64,000 nucleotides of DNA from Microbulbifer elongatus (lineage in GTDB: Bacteria > Pseudomonadota > Gammaproteobacteria > Pseudomonadales > Cellvibrionaceae). The stretch spans positions 372,001 through 436,000 of the forward strand of contig NZ_JAIVKJ010000001.1 in NCBI RefSeq assembly GCF_020524885.1. Reading direction: 5' to 3'. Positions 8,464-18,699 of this stretch are shown one piece after another; the stretch's first letter is position 1, and each line of letters opens with the position of its first letter. The notes under the pieces are model-generated. The model worked only from the letters and a program-made list of their open reading frames with translations, did not search any database and was not told where the DNA came from. The translations under genes were made by a program, and so were the position numbers.

Positions 8464-10431
8464 TTACTTTTTAAGGTGACGCTCAAGAAATTCGTTGACT
8501 TCCTTCATCGCCGCCAGGCGATTGCCGGCCTCATTGAAATGGTGAGTGCCGTGATCAAAAAGGGTTAGCTTGACGTCTTTGCCCGCTGAAGAGAGTTTGT
8601 CAGCCAGTTCGCGAGACTGGTGATAGCTTACTCGGGTATCCGCCTTTCCATGGATGAGTAGCACCGGCGATTCAAAGGAATCCACGAAGTTAATCGGAGA
8701 GTTGGCTTGAATGTCTTTACTATCCTCAGCAGAGTGAATATTGCCCACCATCTCTTCGTAATATTTGTTGAAGCCTCTGGTCAGGTCATAGCTGATCATT
8801 GAACGAATATCACTGATGCCAGAAAGGCTGACGATACAATTGAACTTTTCCGGGGTTTTGAATCCTGCGACAAGGGCAATGTAGCCCCCGAAGCTGGAAC
8901 CTACGATGCAGGATTTCTTCGTATTTGCCAGTTTCTGGTTTTCCACCCAGGTGACGGCATCCATGACATCATCCTGAATCGCTTTTCCCCACTCCTTATA
9001 GCCGGCCGTCATATAGTCTTCGCCATAGCCGGATGAGCCGCGGTAGTTGACCTGCAGGACTGCGAAGCCGCTATTCACAAACATCTGTACCCAGGGGTCA
9101 AAGTACTGGGTATCGCGGGCGGCGGGGCCGCCGTGCGGAAATACCACGAGTGGGGCATCCGTTACATTGGTTGGGCGGGTGAGGTAACCGTGCAGTTGCA
9201 TGCCGTCACGGGCACTGAACGTAAAGGGTTCTACCTTTTGTAGCGGCTGGTTTTCAAGCTGTGGATATTTGCTGTACCAGAAGCTGAGGGATTTTGCCTT
9301 GCGATCAAACAGGTAATATTTGCCGGGAGAGTTATCGGAAACCGCGTAGTAAATGTTTCGATCACCGGATTCATCGCGGCTTGTCATATGGGCATATAGC
9401 CCCTGTTTACGGAAAAGACTGGTGATCTGCCGGTCCTCGGCGTCGCTGTTTTTGTCGAAGTACCTGTTCTCTACAAAATTATCGATGTAGCTGAACCCGA
9501 CCAGTTCAAGCGTATCTTCGTGCCGTACGTACAGGGCGCTTTCCACATCCAGTTGCCCGGGTGCCTCGCCAACGAGTTCAGTAAACTCTCCTTTCGCCAG
9601 GTCATAGCGCCAGATGGCGTCCTTGCCCAGCTCGCGGTTACTGAAGGCTATCAGCGAGTGTGACTCCTCTTCGTACTGGATGGGGTAAAAGCTGTCTTCC
9701 TTGAAGGAGTCAAAACTGGCTACTTGATCCCAGTCTGCATCGTTATCTTGTCGGAAGTACACATGCACCTTGCGCGATTCAGGATCCCGGTCCCTGCCAA
9801 AGGCTAGGCGTACCTGCCCTTTGCGGTCCACCCCCCAGGAAAATATCCGGAGGCTGTTGGGGAGGTATTTCTCGAATTTTCCGTTATTGATGTTTACCTT
9901 GAAAACGGAGGAGTAGTAATTGTCACGGGGGTCTGCAAGCTCTACCAGAATATGGTCTTTGTCCTTAGGTAGTGTGGTAAGCAGTCTCGGTGCCATGCGA
10001 TAGATGTCGAACTCATGGCTGGGGCGTCCCTTGCGCTTTAGTTCAATGTTGGACTTGCCATCGATCGAAATAGAGAACAGGGCTGGTATGCGTACGCGTA
10101 TTTTTCGCCCATATGCGCTCAGATTCTTGGGTTGTGAAATGCTTGCCAATATGCGGTCGTTACTTGCCCAGTCGATACTGTCGACCCTGAATTTTTCCTC
10201 CTCCAGGCCGGCTACTACCCATGTGTCTTCGGAGCCAAACGGAGAAATGGTAATCAGAGATTTACCGTCACTATTCAGTATTGCGGCGATATGTTTACCG
10301 TCTGGCGAAATTGTAGGTTGAGAAATCATCGGCATTGCGCTGAAGCTTTCGGCGGTGAGCTGGTTTGCCAAAGCCGGCAGTGGAGCCATGATGAGCGCTA
10401 GGGCTAGGTAAGTCCACATTAAAATACGCAT
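8464..10431 (-). CDS. Secreted S9-family prolyl-oligopeptidase-like peptidase
   Basis: Serine peptidase of 655 residues with a cleavable signal peptide (MRILMWTYLALALIMAPLPA). A beta-propeller N-terminal half starts with SPDGKHIAAIL-type repeats, and the alpha/beta-hydrolase domain occupies the last ~250 residues. The nucleophile is Ser in GSSFGGY (about residue 511), Asp in HGKADTRVSY (about 594) and His in DHGTHHF (about 627). An HGGPAARDTQYFDPW oxyanion segment is present. A GGAAG-type site precedes the ATG. It follows the sulfotransferase gene by 78 bp on the same strand, so the two may be co-expressed. It would act in the periplasm or outside, cutting peptides for uptake. Confidence 0.9.
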   Translation of the reverse strand: MRILMWTYLALALIMAPLPALANQLTAESFSAMPMISQPTISPDGKHIAAILNSDGKSLITISPFGSEDTWVVAGLEEEKFRVDSIDWASNDRILASISQPKNLSAYGRKIRVRIPALFSISIDGKSNIELKRKGRPSHEFDIYRMAPRLLTTLPKDKDHILVELADPRDNYYSSVFKVNINNGKFEKYLPNSLRIFSWGVDRKGQVRLAFGRDRDPESRKVHVYFRQDNDADWDQVASFDSFKEDSFYPIQYEEESHSLIAFSNRELGKDAIWRYDLAKGEFTELVGEAPGQLDVESALYVRHEDTLELVGFSYIDNFVENRYFDKNSDAEDRQITSLFRKQGLYAHMTSRDESGDRNIYYAVSDNSPGKYYLFDRKAKSLSFWYSKYPQLENQPLQKVEPFTFSARDGMQLHGYLTRPTNVTDAPLVVFPHGGPAARDTQYFDPWVQMFVNSGFAVLQVNYRGSSGYGEDYMTAGYKEWGKAIQDDVMDAVTWVENQKLANTKKSCIVGSSFGGYIALVAGFKTPEKFNCIVSLSGISDIRSMISYDLTRGFNKYYEEMVGNIHSAEDSKDIQANSPINFVDSFESPVLLIHGKADTRVSYHQSRELADKLSSAGKDVKLTLFDHGTHHFNEAGNRLAAMKEVNEFLERHLKK

Positions 10432-10509
10432 ATTCTGCTTCCTTGTGGTTATCGTTTTTTTGTCAAGTATACCCTTGAAAAGAATGTTTACTAAACGTTT
10501 TGGGCGGCG

Positions 10510-11985
10510 CTAATTCTTCTTGCCAAACACCTTAGTAAACTCACCCATCCTATGTCTAACATGCGAGGATGATGATACTGAAGTTTGATAAAGCGGCTGT
10601 CGAACCTGATGAGTGCTTGAAGTTGTAATTGCCCTTTCTGACTCATGAAACTTAAACACAGCTTCACTGTGTGTGAGTCCACAGGCATCCAGAATGCGTG
10701 GGATCTCCGTTTCCGGTTCCCGGACAAGATCTTCATAGTTCACGGTATAAACTCTATCGCCCAGGCAGTTCTTCCAGGTTGCCATCAGCTGCCGCTCGAG
10801 TTCAAAATGGTTGGCAATATCGTTGAGTGAATTGCTCCAGAGATTGCCCCGGTTAAAGCATGTGCGGAAGCATGACCAGGCTATATCTTCAAAGCTCCGT
10901 TCAATATGAATAATTGGTGAATCCGGGAAAGCGTTGGTAATAATTCCGAGATATAGAGAGTTGTTGATGGATTTGTCAACGGTGATGCCGTTGGAACCAT
11001 AGCGTTGTGCTGTAATATCCCGATAGAGATTGGCGATCTCACCAAAAGGCGCTGTGGTCCCTGTGGATGGGTGTGAGTCGCCAAGGGGTATCTTAGTAAC
11101 ACCGCCAAATTGCATAGTCGCCCAGCGCATACCACCGAATTCGCCGCCGTCTAGAATTTTTTCATGATTGGTTAGGATTTGTTCCAGCAGGGTAGTTCCA
11201 GAGCGGGGAAGACCGGCAATAAAAATTGGGTTGGTCTCGGTCGAATCGTTTGTTAAGGAACGTTTTACGGGTTCCCGAGCGCCGCGGGCGCTGCGAGTGA
11301 TGCTAGTGTAGAGCTGTTGCTCAGCGTCAGCGTCGTAGGGAGTCAATTTGCGCGCAAGCTTTGCGCCTGTGGAAAAGGTATCGAAAGCTTGATCGTAAAG
11401 CCCCCGATCCAGTTCTGCTTTACCGCGCGCAAAGTAATACGGAATTTTGTTATTGTCTGGCGAGCGGGCAATCGGACCTTCTGCTTTAACAATTCGAGCA
11501 AACAGTTCCTCATCTTGGGCGAAGTCACTGCTGGTAGCCAGGGTTAGCCAGGTTATGCCACGGGTATCGTTACTTTTTGACAGAGAGTTGAGCAGTAATT
11601 CCCGAGCCTGGTCACGCATACCCCGCTGCTGGAATATCGTGCCGGCGAGGTGTTGCACGGCACCGTGCACTGTTTTGCGGGCCAGGGCTGGCGCAAGTAG
11701 TTTGGTTACCTGGTCAAACTGGCCGCACTCGGCCAGAATTGCACAGCAATTCAGTAGATTTTCAACGTTATCGGGCCCTGCGTTCAGATGTTTGAGTGCG
11801 GCGCTGCTAGCGAGAGAGAATTCGCCTAGGGAAACGGCAGTATTGGCGATAAAGTGGGTGAGCTTGCTGCTGGTCGAATTAAAGTCAAATAGTTTATATA
11901 GCATTGAAACCGCGGATTTCCGGTCGCCGACGGAAGCGGCTTTGGCAATCATGGAAAGGGTCTCGCCTAAATTATCAATGCGCAC
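10510..11985 (-). CDS. TPR-containing sulfotransferase
   Basis: Protein of 491 residues with TPR-like helices in the first ~240 residues and a PAPS-dependent sulfotransferase domain after. The 5'-phosphosulfate loop reads IFIAGLPRSGTTLLEQIL (about residues 250-267), and SPIIHIERSFEDIAWSCFRT matches the 3'-phosphate-binding strand and Ser/Arg region. The start is a GTG with GGAGA at a good distance. No signal peptide is seen, so it should be cytoplasmic. TPR-sulfotransferases of this type are often found beside TonB receptors in marine bacteria; the acceptor (peptide tyrosine, sugar or small molecule) is unknown. It is separated from the next upstream receptor by a terminator. Confidence 0.85.
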   Translation of the reverse strand: MRIDNLGETLSMIAKAASVGDRKSAVSMLYKLFDFNSTSSKLTHFIANTAVSLGEFSLASSAALKHLNAGPDNVENLLNCCAILAECGQFDQVTKLLAPALARKTVHGAVQHLAGTIFQQRGMRDQARELLLNSLSKSNDTRGITWLTLATSSDFAQDEELFARIVKAEGPIARSPDNNKIPYYFARGKAELDRGLYDQAFDTFSTGAKLARKLTPYDADAEQQLYTSITRSARGAREPVKRSLTNDSTETNPIFIAGLPRSGTTLLEQILTNHEKILDGGEFGGMRWATMQFGGVTKIPLGDSHPSTGTTAPFGEIANLYRDITAQRYGSNGITVDKSINNSLYLGIITNAFPDSPIIHIERSFEDIAWSCFRTCFNRGNLWSNSLNDIANHFELERQLMATWKNCLGDRVYTVNYEDLVREPETEIPRILDACGLTHSEAVFKFHESERAITTSSTHQVRQPLYQTSVSSSSHVRHRMGEFTKVFGKKN

Positions 11986-12150
11986 GGAATCTCCAATACT
12001 GATGTTACGTGAAACTAATTTTGCGTCATTCTAGCTTCGTCCCGGCACTTCGGTATTCATTCACAAAATGGCAGATGAGCTTCCTGCTGGGTAGGCGCGT
12101 TGCTGATGACTCGTCGCCTTGGGGAGTATAAATCGATTGCTCTCGGAAAT

Positions 12151-12179
12151 AAAAAAGCCCCGGTCATGTGACCGGGGCT
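12151..12179 (-). terminator. Rho-independent terminator of the Oar-like receptor gene
   Basis: AGCCCCGGTCA (12156-12166) pairs with TGACCGGGGCT (12169-12179). On the minus strand the stem is followed by a T-run, 26 nt after the receptor stop codon. Confidence 0.88.
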
Positions 12180-12204
12180 GAGTTCTACCTATACCTAGCT
12201 TGAC

Positions 12205-15162
12205 TTAGAAGTTGTAGCTAGCGCTCAGGCGTACGCTACGAGGGTACTGGTAGGAAGTGGGCTTCAGGAAGTTCGGGTCCGGTTGGGTTCCCGCATTGTC
12301 CAGCTCGCCCAGTTCGCGTACTTCCACTTCTGTGTCGAAGTCGAACAGGTTGAACACGTCAGCACGCAGGACTACTTCAGATCCATTGCCCATGCCGACA
12401 GTGTATTGCGCTGCCACGTCGATGTTGTAAGTGTCGCTGGTGCGGCCAGCTTTACCACGGCCGGAAGGCTCGCCACCACAGTAGAAAGACTCGGCACCGT
12501 ACAGTTCAGCAAACACGTCAGTTGGGTGGTTGCCGATACAGCTGACCGGGCGACCGTCTTCCGCCACGAAGTTGGCGCCGAGGGACAGGCCATTTTCGAA
12601 GCGATAGTTACCCCACAGCTTAGCGGTCCAGCGCTGGTCGCTGGGCAGGTACCCGTAGGAGTACTGGGTCAGGCCGGGCTGGTCGAAGGAGGTAGTGATA
12701 CCGGCGTCGTCCTGGCCGTTGTCACTCTTCACGTAGCCTTCGTGGTTACCCTTCAGGCTTGCGAGTACCAAAGAGCCGCCCATCATCCACTGTCCGTCCC
12801 ACTCGCGGTCGAAGGTGAACTCCAGCGCCTTATAGGTACGGCTCGCTTCCGGGTAGCCCAGTTGTGCTGCAGACAGGGAAACGGTTTCGTCCATTTCCGT
12901 GATGTATACAGACATGTCAGCGCCCGGGTTGGTCAGCACGTACTGGTGGAAGCCGCTGAACACGTCTTCAACAGTACAGGGGCGGGTACCGCCATTGCCG
13001 TCACTACAGGTGCCGGACTTGCTGGTGTCCCAAGTACCGCTGGTGTTGTAGTGGTCGATAACTGCGGCATCAATCGCGATATCTTCGATGGTGCTCTTCA
13101 GGTCGCGGTATACACCGCGCACGCCCAGGTTCCACTCGTCGTTCAGGTTGAATTCGTAGCCGACAATGAGCTCGTCCTGATACATCGGTTCGATATTTTC
13201 GTCCAGTACAGAGCGGGTGTCGGGCACAGTGCCGTCACCAAATACGGAGCTGTCGAACAGGGTGCTCGGATCGTAGATGGCGGTATCGTCGGTGTTCAGG
13301 CCGTTGAGAACGTAGTAATCCTCCGTGAACAGCTCGGCTGCCGCCATACGGATGTTGGTATTGGCTGCAATCGGGATGTAGTAACGGCCGTAGTTGGCGT
13401 ATACACGGGAAGTGTAGTCACCTGTTGGGTCGAAGGAAACGCCCAGGCGCGGAGCCCACTGGTCATCGATCTTGATGAAAGATTGGCCTTCCGCGTTCTT
13501 GTTGTCGAACGATTCGTTGCGGAGTCCGAAGTGCAGGGTCAGCTGGTCGTTAACCGCCCACTCGTCCTGGATGTAGAATGCGGAACTTTCGGTCTCGAAG
13601 GTACCGCCACCCTGCAGATTACGGACACGCACGTACTCGTCACCGGCATTGAGGTCGCCGGAAGCAACATACTTGTTATTTGCGTCAGCTTCGTAGTAAC
13701 GGTAGTAGATGCCGCCAGAGTACATGGTGGAGTCAACAGCAGTATTCAGCTCGCTGTCGATACCGGCACGGATAGTGTGGTCGCCGACATAGAAGTCAGC
13801 ATCGATACGCCAGGCTTTACGCTCGTCGTCTGCAGCTGAGGGCACGGAGTTGCCCCAGTTGCCCAGAGACAGGGCGGTGCCGCTGCGCTGGTCGATGATC
13901 AGCGGATTGCCATCGAGCTCACCGGCATCGGTACGGGCATATTCGTTGATACCGTACTGGCCACTCAAGGTCATCCAGTCGGTCATGATGCCGGTGTACT
14001 TGAAGATGTGGTTCTCACCACCGCGGGAGTAGGTGGTCTCGCCCACTTCGTCACCGAAGCCGCCGGCGTCGCGGTCGTAGAGGTAAGTGGTCTCTACTTC
14101 CTCGCGGGTGTCGTCGAAGCCGGTGTATTCGAGGGTATGGCCGTCGGCAATGATGTAGTCGAGTTTCAGGCCCCAGAAGTCATTATCCCACTCACTTTTG
14201 TAGGCACGGGTCAGGCCTGCATCAACGGACTCGCGCTTTTGGGGAGAGTAGAGGGCATAGTAGAACAGTTTGTCCTGAATAATGGCACCGCTCGCCCAAA
14301 GATCCACATTAGTGCTGCTGCGCTCATCTTCGTCGTTGTAGGCGGCGTAGGTGTTCGGAGAATCGGAGCGCAAGGCGTCGGGTTCGTAGTAGAAGTTGAT
14401 GCCGGTCTCGAATTCGTTACTACCGCGCTTAGTGGTGGCGTTCATTACACCACCGATGGCACGACCAAATTCTGCATTGTAGCCACCGCCCTTAACCTGG
14501 ACGTTTTCGAACATCTGGAAGGGAACCTGGCTGCAGCCGAGGCCGTTACGGAAGTTGGTGATGTTCAGGCCGTTTACGAAGCAGGCGTTTTCCGCTGCGG
14601 AAGCGCCGCCCATGGAAATGGAGGCTTCATCGTGGTTGTTGGCTGCAAAGGTGCGGTCTGCGGCCTGGGTGCCAGGTGCCAGCAGCGCCACAGACGTCAG
14701 GTCACGAGCAATCGGTACGCGCGAGGTCAGTTCGTCAGTGTTGACAACAAAGTCCTTGACCGCAGAACTGGTATCGATGGTGGTCACCTTGCCGAGGACT
14801 TCCAGCTCTTCGATGGTGCTATCCCCACCTAGAACGATATCGCGCTGGGTCTTGCCACCCAGGCCAACGACAACGCCCTTCTGCTCGGTAACAACCTGCC
14901 CGTCACGGCTCACTACGATGTCGTATGTGCCAGTAACCAGGGCAGGGAAGCGGTACATGCCGTCTGCGTCTACCTGTACGGTACGAGTCAGGCCCAGGTC
15001 GCGGTTGGTGATAGTGATGGAAGTGCCTTCGACACTGGTGCCGGCGATGTCGCTCACGTTACCGCGCAGGAAGCCGCGAGTATCGTCAGCGGCAAATACC
15101 GGCGCGCAGAAGCTCGCGCTCACTGCCAGTGCAATCAAGCTTTTCTTAAAGCTGTTATTCAT
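12205..15162 (-). CDS. TonB-dependent receptor with N-terminal carboxypeptidase-regulatory-like domain (Oar-like)
   Basis: Outer-membrane protein of 985 residues. A signal peptide (MNNSFKKSLIALAVSASFCA) is followed by a beta-sandwich domain (about residues 28-115, RGNVSDIAGTSVEGTSITI to DADGMYRFPALVTGTYDI) typical of Oar-like receptors. The plug follows (about 145-240, with PFQMFENVQVKGGGYNAEFG and AIGGVMNATTKRGSNEF) and the barrel ends in VRLSASYNF. No clear VVTGSR TonB box is present, as usual for this subtype. The start has AGAGAGGAT upstream. Oar-like proteins take part in protein or peptide transport in some bacteria. The leader is shared with the next receptor upstream on the strand. 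Confidence 0.92.
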   Translation of the reverse strand: MNNSFKKSLIALAVSASFCAPVFAADDTRGFLRGNVSDIAGTSVEGTSITITNRDLGLTRTVQVDADGMYRFPALVTGTYDIVVSRDGQVVTEQKGVVVGLGGKTQRDIVLGGDSTIEELEVLGKVTTIDTSSAVKDFVVNTDELTSRVPIARDLTSVALLAPGTQAADRTFAANNHDEASISMGGASAAENACFVNGLNITNFRNGLGCSQVPFQMFENVQVKGGGYNAEFGRAIGGVMNATTKRGSNEFETGINFYYEPDALRSDSPNTYAAYNDEDERSSTNVDLWASGAIIQDKLFYYALYSPQKRESVDAGLTRAYKSEWDNDFWGLKLDYIIADGHTLEYTGFDDTREEVETTYLYDRDAGGFGDEVGETTYSRGGENHIFKYTGIMTDWMTLSGQYGINEYARTDAGELDGNPLIIDQRSGTALSLGNWGNSVPSAADDERKAWRIDADFYVGDHTIRAGIDSELNTAVDSTMYSGGIYYRYYEADANNKYVASGDLNAGDEYVRVRNLQGGGTFETESSAFYIQDEWAVNDQLTLHFGLRNESFDNKNAEGQSFIKIDDQWAPRLGVSFDPTGDYTSRVYANYGRYYIPIAANTNIRMAAAELFTEDYYVLNGLNTDDTAIYDPSTLFDSSVFGDGTVPDTRSVLDENIEPMYQDELIVGYEFNLNDEWNLGVRGVYRDLKSTIEDIAIDAAVIDHYNTSGTWDTSKSGTCSDGNGGTRPCTVEDVFSGFHQYVLTNPGADMSVYITEMDETVSLSAAQLGYPEASRTYKALEFTFDREWDGQWMMGGSLVLASLKGNHEGYVKSDNGQDDAGITTSFDQPGLTQYSYGYLPSDQRWTAKLWGNYRFENGLSLGANFVAEDGRPVSCIGNHPTDVFAELYGAESFYCGGEPSGRGKAGRTSDTYNIDVAAQYTVGMGNGSEVVLRADVFNLFDFDTEVEVRELGELDNAGTQPDPNFLKPTSYQYPRSVRLSASYNF

Positions 15163-15308
15163 TGTAAATCCTCTCTTGATCGTTGGATTTATGATGTTTT
15201 TGCCAAAGATTGGCGTGTTTAGAAATGACTACCCCCAAGTGGTCATTTCCTTCCCAACGATTACTTAACGGATGGGAAAGCACTTCCCTCAAAAAAAAGT
15301 TACAAATT
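15163..15308 (-). promoter_or_regulatory. Conserved leader shared by two receptor genes, copy 1
   Basis: About 146 bp upstream of the ATG are closely similar to 18700-18845. Conserved blocks include the ribosome-binding AGAGAGGAT, a small hairpin GCCAA/TTGGC (15202-15214), an imperfect 26-nt palindrome at 15223-15248 (arms AAATGACTAC and GTGGTCATTT), ACTTAACGGATGGGA (15263-15277) and GTTACAAATT (15299-15308). On the minus strand, TTGAGG and TTAAGT are spaced 18 nt and are conserved in both copies, a possible weak promoter. The palindrome would be a natural repressor or activator site. Confidence 0.7.
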
Positions 15309-15612
15309 CTGTGCGGAATGGAATGTCAGTATTGGGAGGTTTGGCGTGAGTGGGCGGGGTGAAGACTTTAGGGCTATGCGCGGGTGGTGGGTAGATCAAA
15401 AAAGCACCGTCATTCTGGCAGGGCCTGGAGGAGATGTAGGTAGGTTTAGAGCTGGAGGCGGAGCTTTGTTAGCCACGTTTGCGCCACTGATTAGGTTATA
15501 TAGTGGGGAATTGAAGTTGGGGCTCTCATGCCAACCTTGCACTTCGATGGATTTCATTAAAAAACCCAGCCTGTTTCCAGGCTGGGTTTAAGCTCAAGGT
15601 CAATATCTCAAA
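15309..15612. other. Intergenic stretch; only a terminator recognised
   Basis: Apart from the terminator at 15562-15589 I see nothing in this stretch. An 81-codon plus-strand frame is open but lacks a ribosome binding site and any recognisable protein. Confidence 0.5.
15562..15589 (-). terminator. Rho-independent terminator of the second receptor gene
   Basis: AAACCCAGCCTG (15562-15573) pairs perfectly with CAGGCTGGGTTT (15578-15589). On the minus strand it lies 23 nt past the receptor stop codon and is followed by T residues. Confidence 0.88.
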
Positions 15613-18600
15613 TTAGAATGCGGTATTGAAGCCCAGAGTATACGAGCGACCGTAGGTCCAGCGCGGGGATCCTACGCCGAGCTCGATGGGAGCTGGCTCC
15701 CAATCTGTGGCATTGTCTACGTACATGCGAACGGTGGTCTTGTCGGTGAGGTTGTAGTTCACGCCGAGGTTGATCAGCGTGCGGCTGGGCAGCTCACTGT
15801 AGGGGTTACCGTTCTGGTCCAGGTACTGCAGAGGGTCAGCCTGTTCTGTGTTGCGGTCTCCGCGGCCAGTGTATCGGAAGTCAACCAGAGTGGTCAGGTT
15901 GCCAATCTCATGGCGAATGCGCAGATCACCACGCCAATCCGGGTTGTTGTACTGGCCGGTGGAGTCGGTCAGGTCAAAACCGGTATTGGAGGTCGCGTTC
16001 TTCTTCAGATTGTACATACGCAGATCTGCACTCAGGAAGCCGGCATCGAAGTTGCCTAGCAGGCTGTCCATGAATGGCATTTCGTTGATGCTGTTTTCAT
16101 AGGAGATGGTGTACTCCATGGCACGCAGGCTGCGCAAGGCAGCGTTTACGTATCCGGAGTCAAACGCGTTGTTGGTGGGCAACTGGAAGTCTGCTTCACG
16201 CGTAAACATGCTGCAGAACTGATTTGGGAAGTCCGTGGAGTCGTAACAGGCTTCCATAATCTCAGTTGGGGTGAAGTTCACGATCGCATCGTTGATATCG
16301 ATCTCGACATAATCGGCACTGATCGCCAGGCCGTCAGCCCAGGATGGGGTGTAGACGATACCGATGTTGGCGCTCTCCGCCTGTTCATTCAGCAGGTCCA
16401 AGTTACCACCGTTAAAGCCGCGACGGGAGGCATTCTTCGATACCCCGCTGAAGTCGGCTGGGATACCTTCGGCGGCACAGTTGGCCTGGCGCACCTCAGG
16501 GTTGGGGCCGCTGGTAATGAACTGTGCATCACAGGGGTCGCTGGCGAACTCTGAAACCTCAACCCGAGGCAGGAACAGTTCGGTTACCGCAGGGGCTCGT
16601 ACCGTCTCCTGAATGTTACCGCGGATCATTACGTCTGCAACAGGGCGGTAGTTTATGCCAACGGCCCAGGAGTCGTCTTCGCCAGAGCGGCTGTTATCCA
16701 TGCTGCGGAAGGACGTCTCCAGCGACAGGGAGTTGAGGCCGATAAAGCCCATATCCTCGGATACGAGCGGCACGTACATTTCCGCGTACACATCGGTAGT
16801 GTCGTACTCACCCTCGAGACTGGCGTCGGTCAGGCCCTGAATGGAGCCGGTACCATCGTCAGCGAACGCCGCTTTTTCTGTGCGGTGCTCAACACCCAGT
16901 GCCATTCCCAGGCCGCCGGCGGGTAGCTGTACCAGATCACCGGAGGTGTATGCGCTATAGATGTCCTGATCCATACGGCTATTGCCGATGGTGTTATACA
17001 TCACATAGTTGTATGCCTCAGGAGAAATTTCGCCAAACGGGTTGAGTGCGACACAGTCACCGACTTTGCCCAGTGGGTGGTCATCGGAAACCAGGCCAAG
17101 GCCCTGATTGACCAGGTTGTCCCCATAACCATCTTCATAGTTATAACGGCAGTCAGCAGCACCGGTCTCGGGGTTGATCCCTGCGTCCAGTGCAGCCAAG
17201 AACTTGGCATCGTCAAGTGCCTTAGAGTTAGAGCTGATGGTGCTCCAGCCTTTCTGGTAGGTGGCATCCCAAGTCCATTCCTCGCCCATTAGCTGGAAAT
17301 CGCCGTCAAAGCCGAAGCGGAAACTGGTGGTTTCAGACTCGTTGCTGATTTCGCGCACGCCGAGACCCGTCCAGGCTTTGTGAATGTAGAAGTCGCCAGG
17401 GCCACCCAGCTCAGCTTCCAATTGTGCGCGAGCGCTGTCGGTCAGGAAGGGGTTGCTGGTATTGAACTGCATGGCAGCACCGAGGCCGCCAAAAATGCCA
17501 GAGCTGTAGTGCGCGGCCTGGTAACCGGGGTTCTCTGCCAGGGAAGAGTTAGAAAAAATCTGCGCGCTAAAGTTCAGGTTGTCTGCCAGCCGATAGTTAG
17601 TCATGGCAGTGATGTTCCAGCGCTCGTAGCCTTCTTGAGCCGAGTTGGCCTCGGACAGATTCAGGCCGTCACCACCAGAAGCCCACACCTGATTGTTAAG
17701 TGGGGTGCCACCGTCGAAGCCGACGATACCACCGGAGCCAGTTGGGTCGAACTGGTAGAAGTTGCCGTCACTCCAGGCGCCAATACCGAGGTTGGTCACG
17801 GCGAGAGATCCGGGAGTGATCAGGCCGCTGTTTGATAGCACGCCAGCCCTTGGTGCCGGGTAGAGGCGAGTCTGACCTGCAAATACCTCGCCATCGGGAC
17901 CAGCTACCTGGTCATCCTCAAAAGGCTGGAAGCCGCTCCAGTCGTCGCTGAGGCTCGGCACATCCGCCGCGCGGATATTATCCATTTTGTTGTATTCGAC
18001 AGATACAACCATGTTGCCGCGGCCATTGTCGAAATTTCCACCAATCAGGCCGCGGATGGAGGTGTCATTGCCCAGGTCGCCGCCAATCATACGGTTATCG
18101 ATGGTCAGCTCGGCACCCTCGTAGTCGTCTTTCAGTATGTAGTTGACAACGCCGGCAACGGCATCAGCGCCGTATACCGCAGCGCCGCCTACTTTTACGA
18201 CTTCTACGCGGTCGATCAGGGATACCGGAATGTTGTTCACGTCCACCTGAGAGCCTGGGTTAGAGGCGCCACCGAAAGGCGAGTTGCTGGATACGAAGCG
18301 GCTGCCGTTAACCAGAGTCAGGGTGCGCTGGGAGCCCAATTCGTACAGGTTGATGGTGCGCTGGCCCACCCCCTGGGACGCAGCCGCGGTGTTGCCGCCA
18401 ATAATCGGCGAGGCCGCTGCGAATACACCTGGAAGGTCGGCTACAGCCTGCTGCGCGTTGGTAATACCGCGCTCCTTCATGTACTCGGAGTCGACGGATG
18501 TGATCGGACGAGTGGTGACCAGGTCAGGTTTCGCGATACGAGAGCCGGTAACGTAGACTTCTTCGATCATTACCTCGCCAGCTTCGATGTCTTGATTGGT

Positions 18601-18699
18601 CGCTTCTTCTTGTGCAAAAGCCTGCATGGATGGGACGAGCATTACAGCGGAGAGCCCAAGTGCGCTCTTGACGGCCATGGACAGGAGGTTCTTCTTCAT
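15613..18699 (-). CDS. TonB-dependent outer-membrane receptor
   Basis: Receptor of 1028 residues. The frame is open further upstream, but I place the start at the ATG 18697-18699 because it begins a good signal peptide (MKKNLLSMAVKSALGLSAVM) and follows AGAGAGGAT. The TonB-box region is MIEEVYVTGSRI; the plug contains GQRTINLYELGSQRTLTLVN and YGADAVAGVVNYILKDDYEG; the barrel ends in YTLGFNTAF. Length and motifs fit the large TBDR group with TonB box 'VTGSRI'. Ligand unknown. Its leader is nearly the same as that of the Oar-like receptor downstream, suggesting joint control. Confidence 0.92.
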   Translation of the reverse strand: MKKNLLSMAVKSALGLSAVMLVPSMQAFAQEEATNQDIEAGEVMIEEVYVTGSRIAKPDLVTTRPITSVDSEYMKERGITNAQQAVADLPGVFAAASPIIGGNTAAASQGVGQRTINLYELGSQRTLTLVNGSRFVSSNSPFGGASNPGSQVDVNNIPVSLIDRVEVVKVGGAAVYGADAVAGVVNYILKDDYEGAELTIDNRMIGGDLGNDTSIRGLIGGNFDNGRGNMVVSVEYNKMDNIRAADVPSLSDDWSGFQPFEDDQVAGPDGEVFAGQTRLYPAPRAGVLSNSGLITPGSLAVTNLGIGAWSDGNFYQFDPTGSGGIVGFDGGTPLNNQVWASGGDGLNLSEANSAQEGYERWNITAMTNYRLADNLNFSAQIFSNSSLAENPGYQAAHYSSGIFGGLGAAMQFNTSNPFLTDSARAQLEAELGGPGDFYIHKAWTGLGVREISNESETTSFRFGFDGDFQLMGEEWTWDATYQKGWSTISSNSKALDDAKFLAALDAGINPETGAADCRYNYEDGYGDNLVNQGLGLVSDDHPLGKVGDCVALNPFGEISPEAYNYVMYNTIGNSRMDQDIYSAYTSGDLVQLPAGGLGMALGVEHRTEKAAFADDGTGSIQGLTDASLEGEYDTTDVYAEMYVPLVSEDMGFIGLNSLSLETSFRSMDNSRSGEDDSWAVGINYRPVADVMIRGNIQETVRAPAVTELFLPRVEVSEFASDPCDAQFITSGPNPEVRQANCAAEGIPADFSGVSKNASRRGFNGGNLDLLNEQAESANIGIVYTPSWADGLAISADYVEIDINDAIVNFTPTEIMEACYDSTDFPNQFCSMFTREADFQLPTNNAFDSGYVNAALRSLRAMEYTISYENSINEMPFMDSLLGNFDAGFLSADLRMYNLKKNATSNTGFDLTDSTGQYNNPDWRGDLRIRHEIGNLTTLVDFRYTGRGDRNTEQADPLQYLDQNGNPYSELPSRTLINLGVNYNLTDKTTVRMYVDNATDWEPAPIELGVGSPRWTYGRSYTLGFNTAF

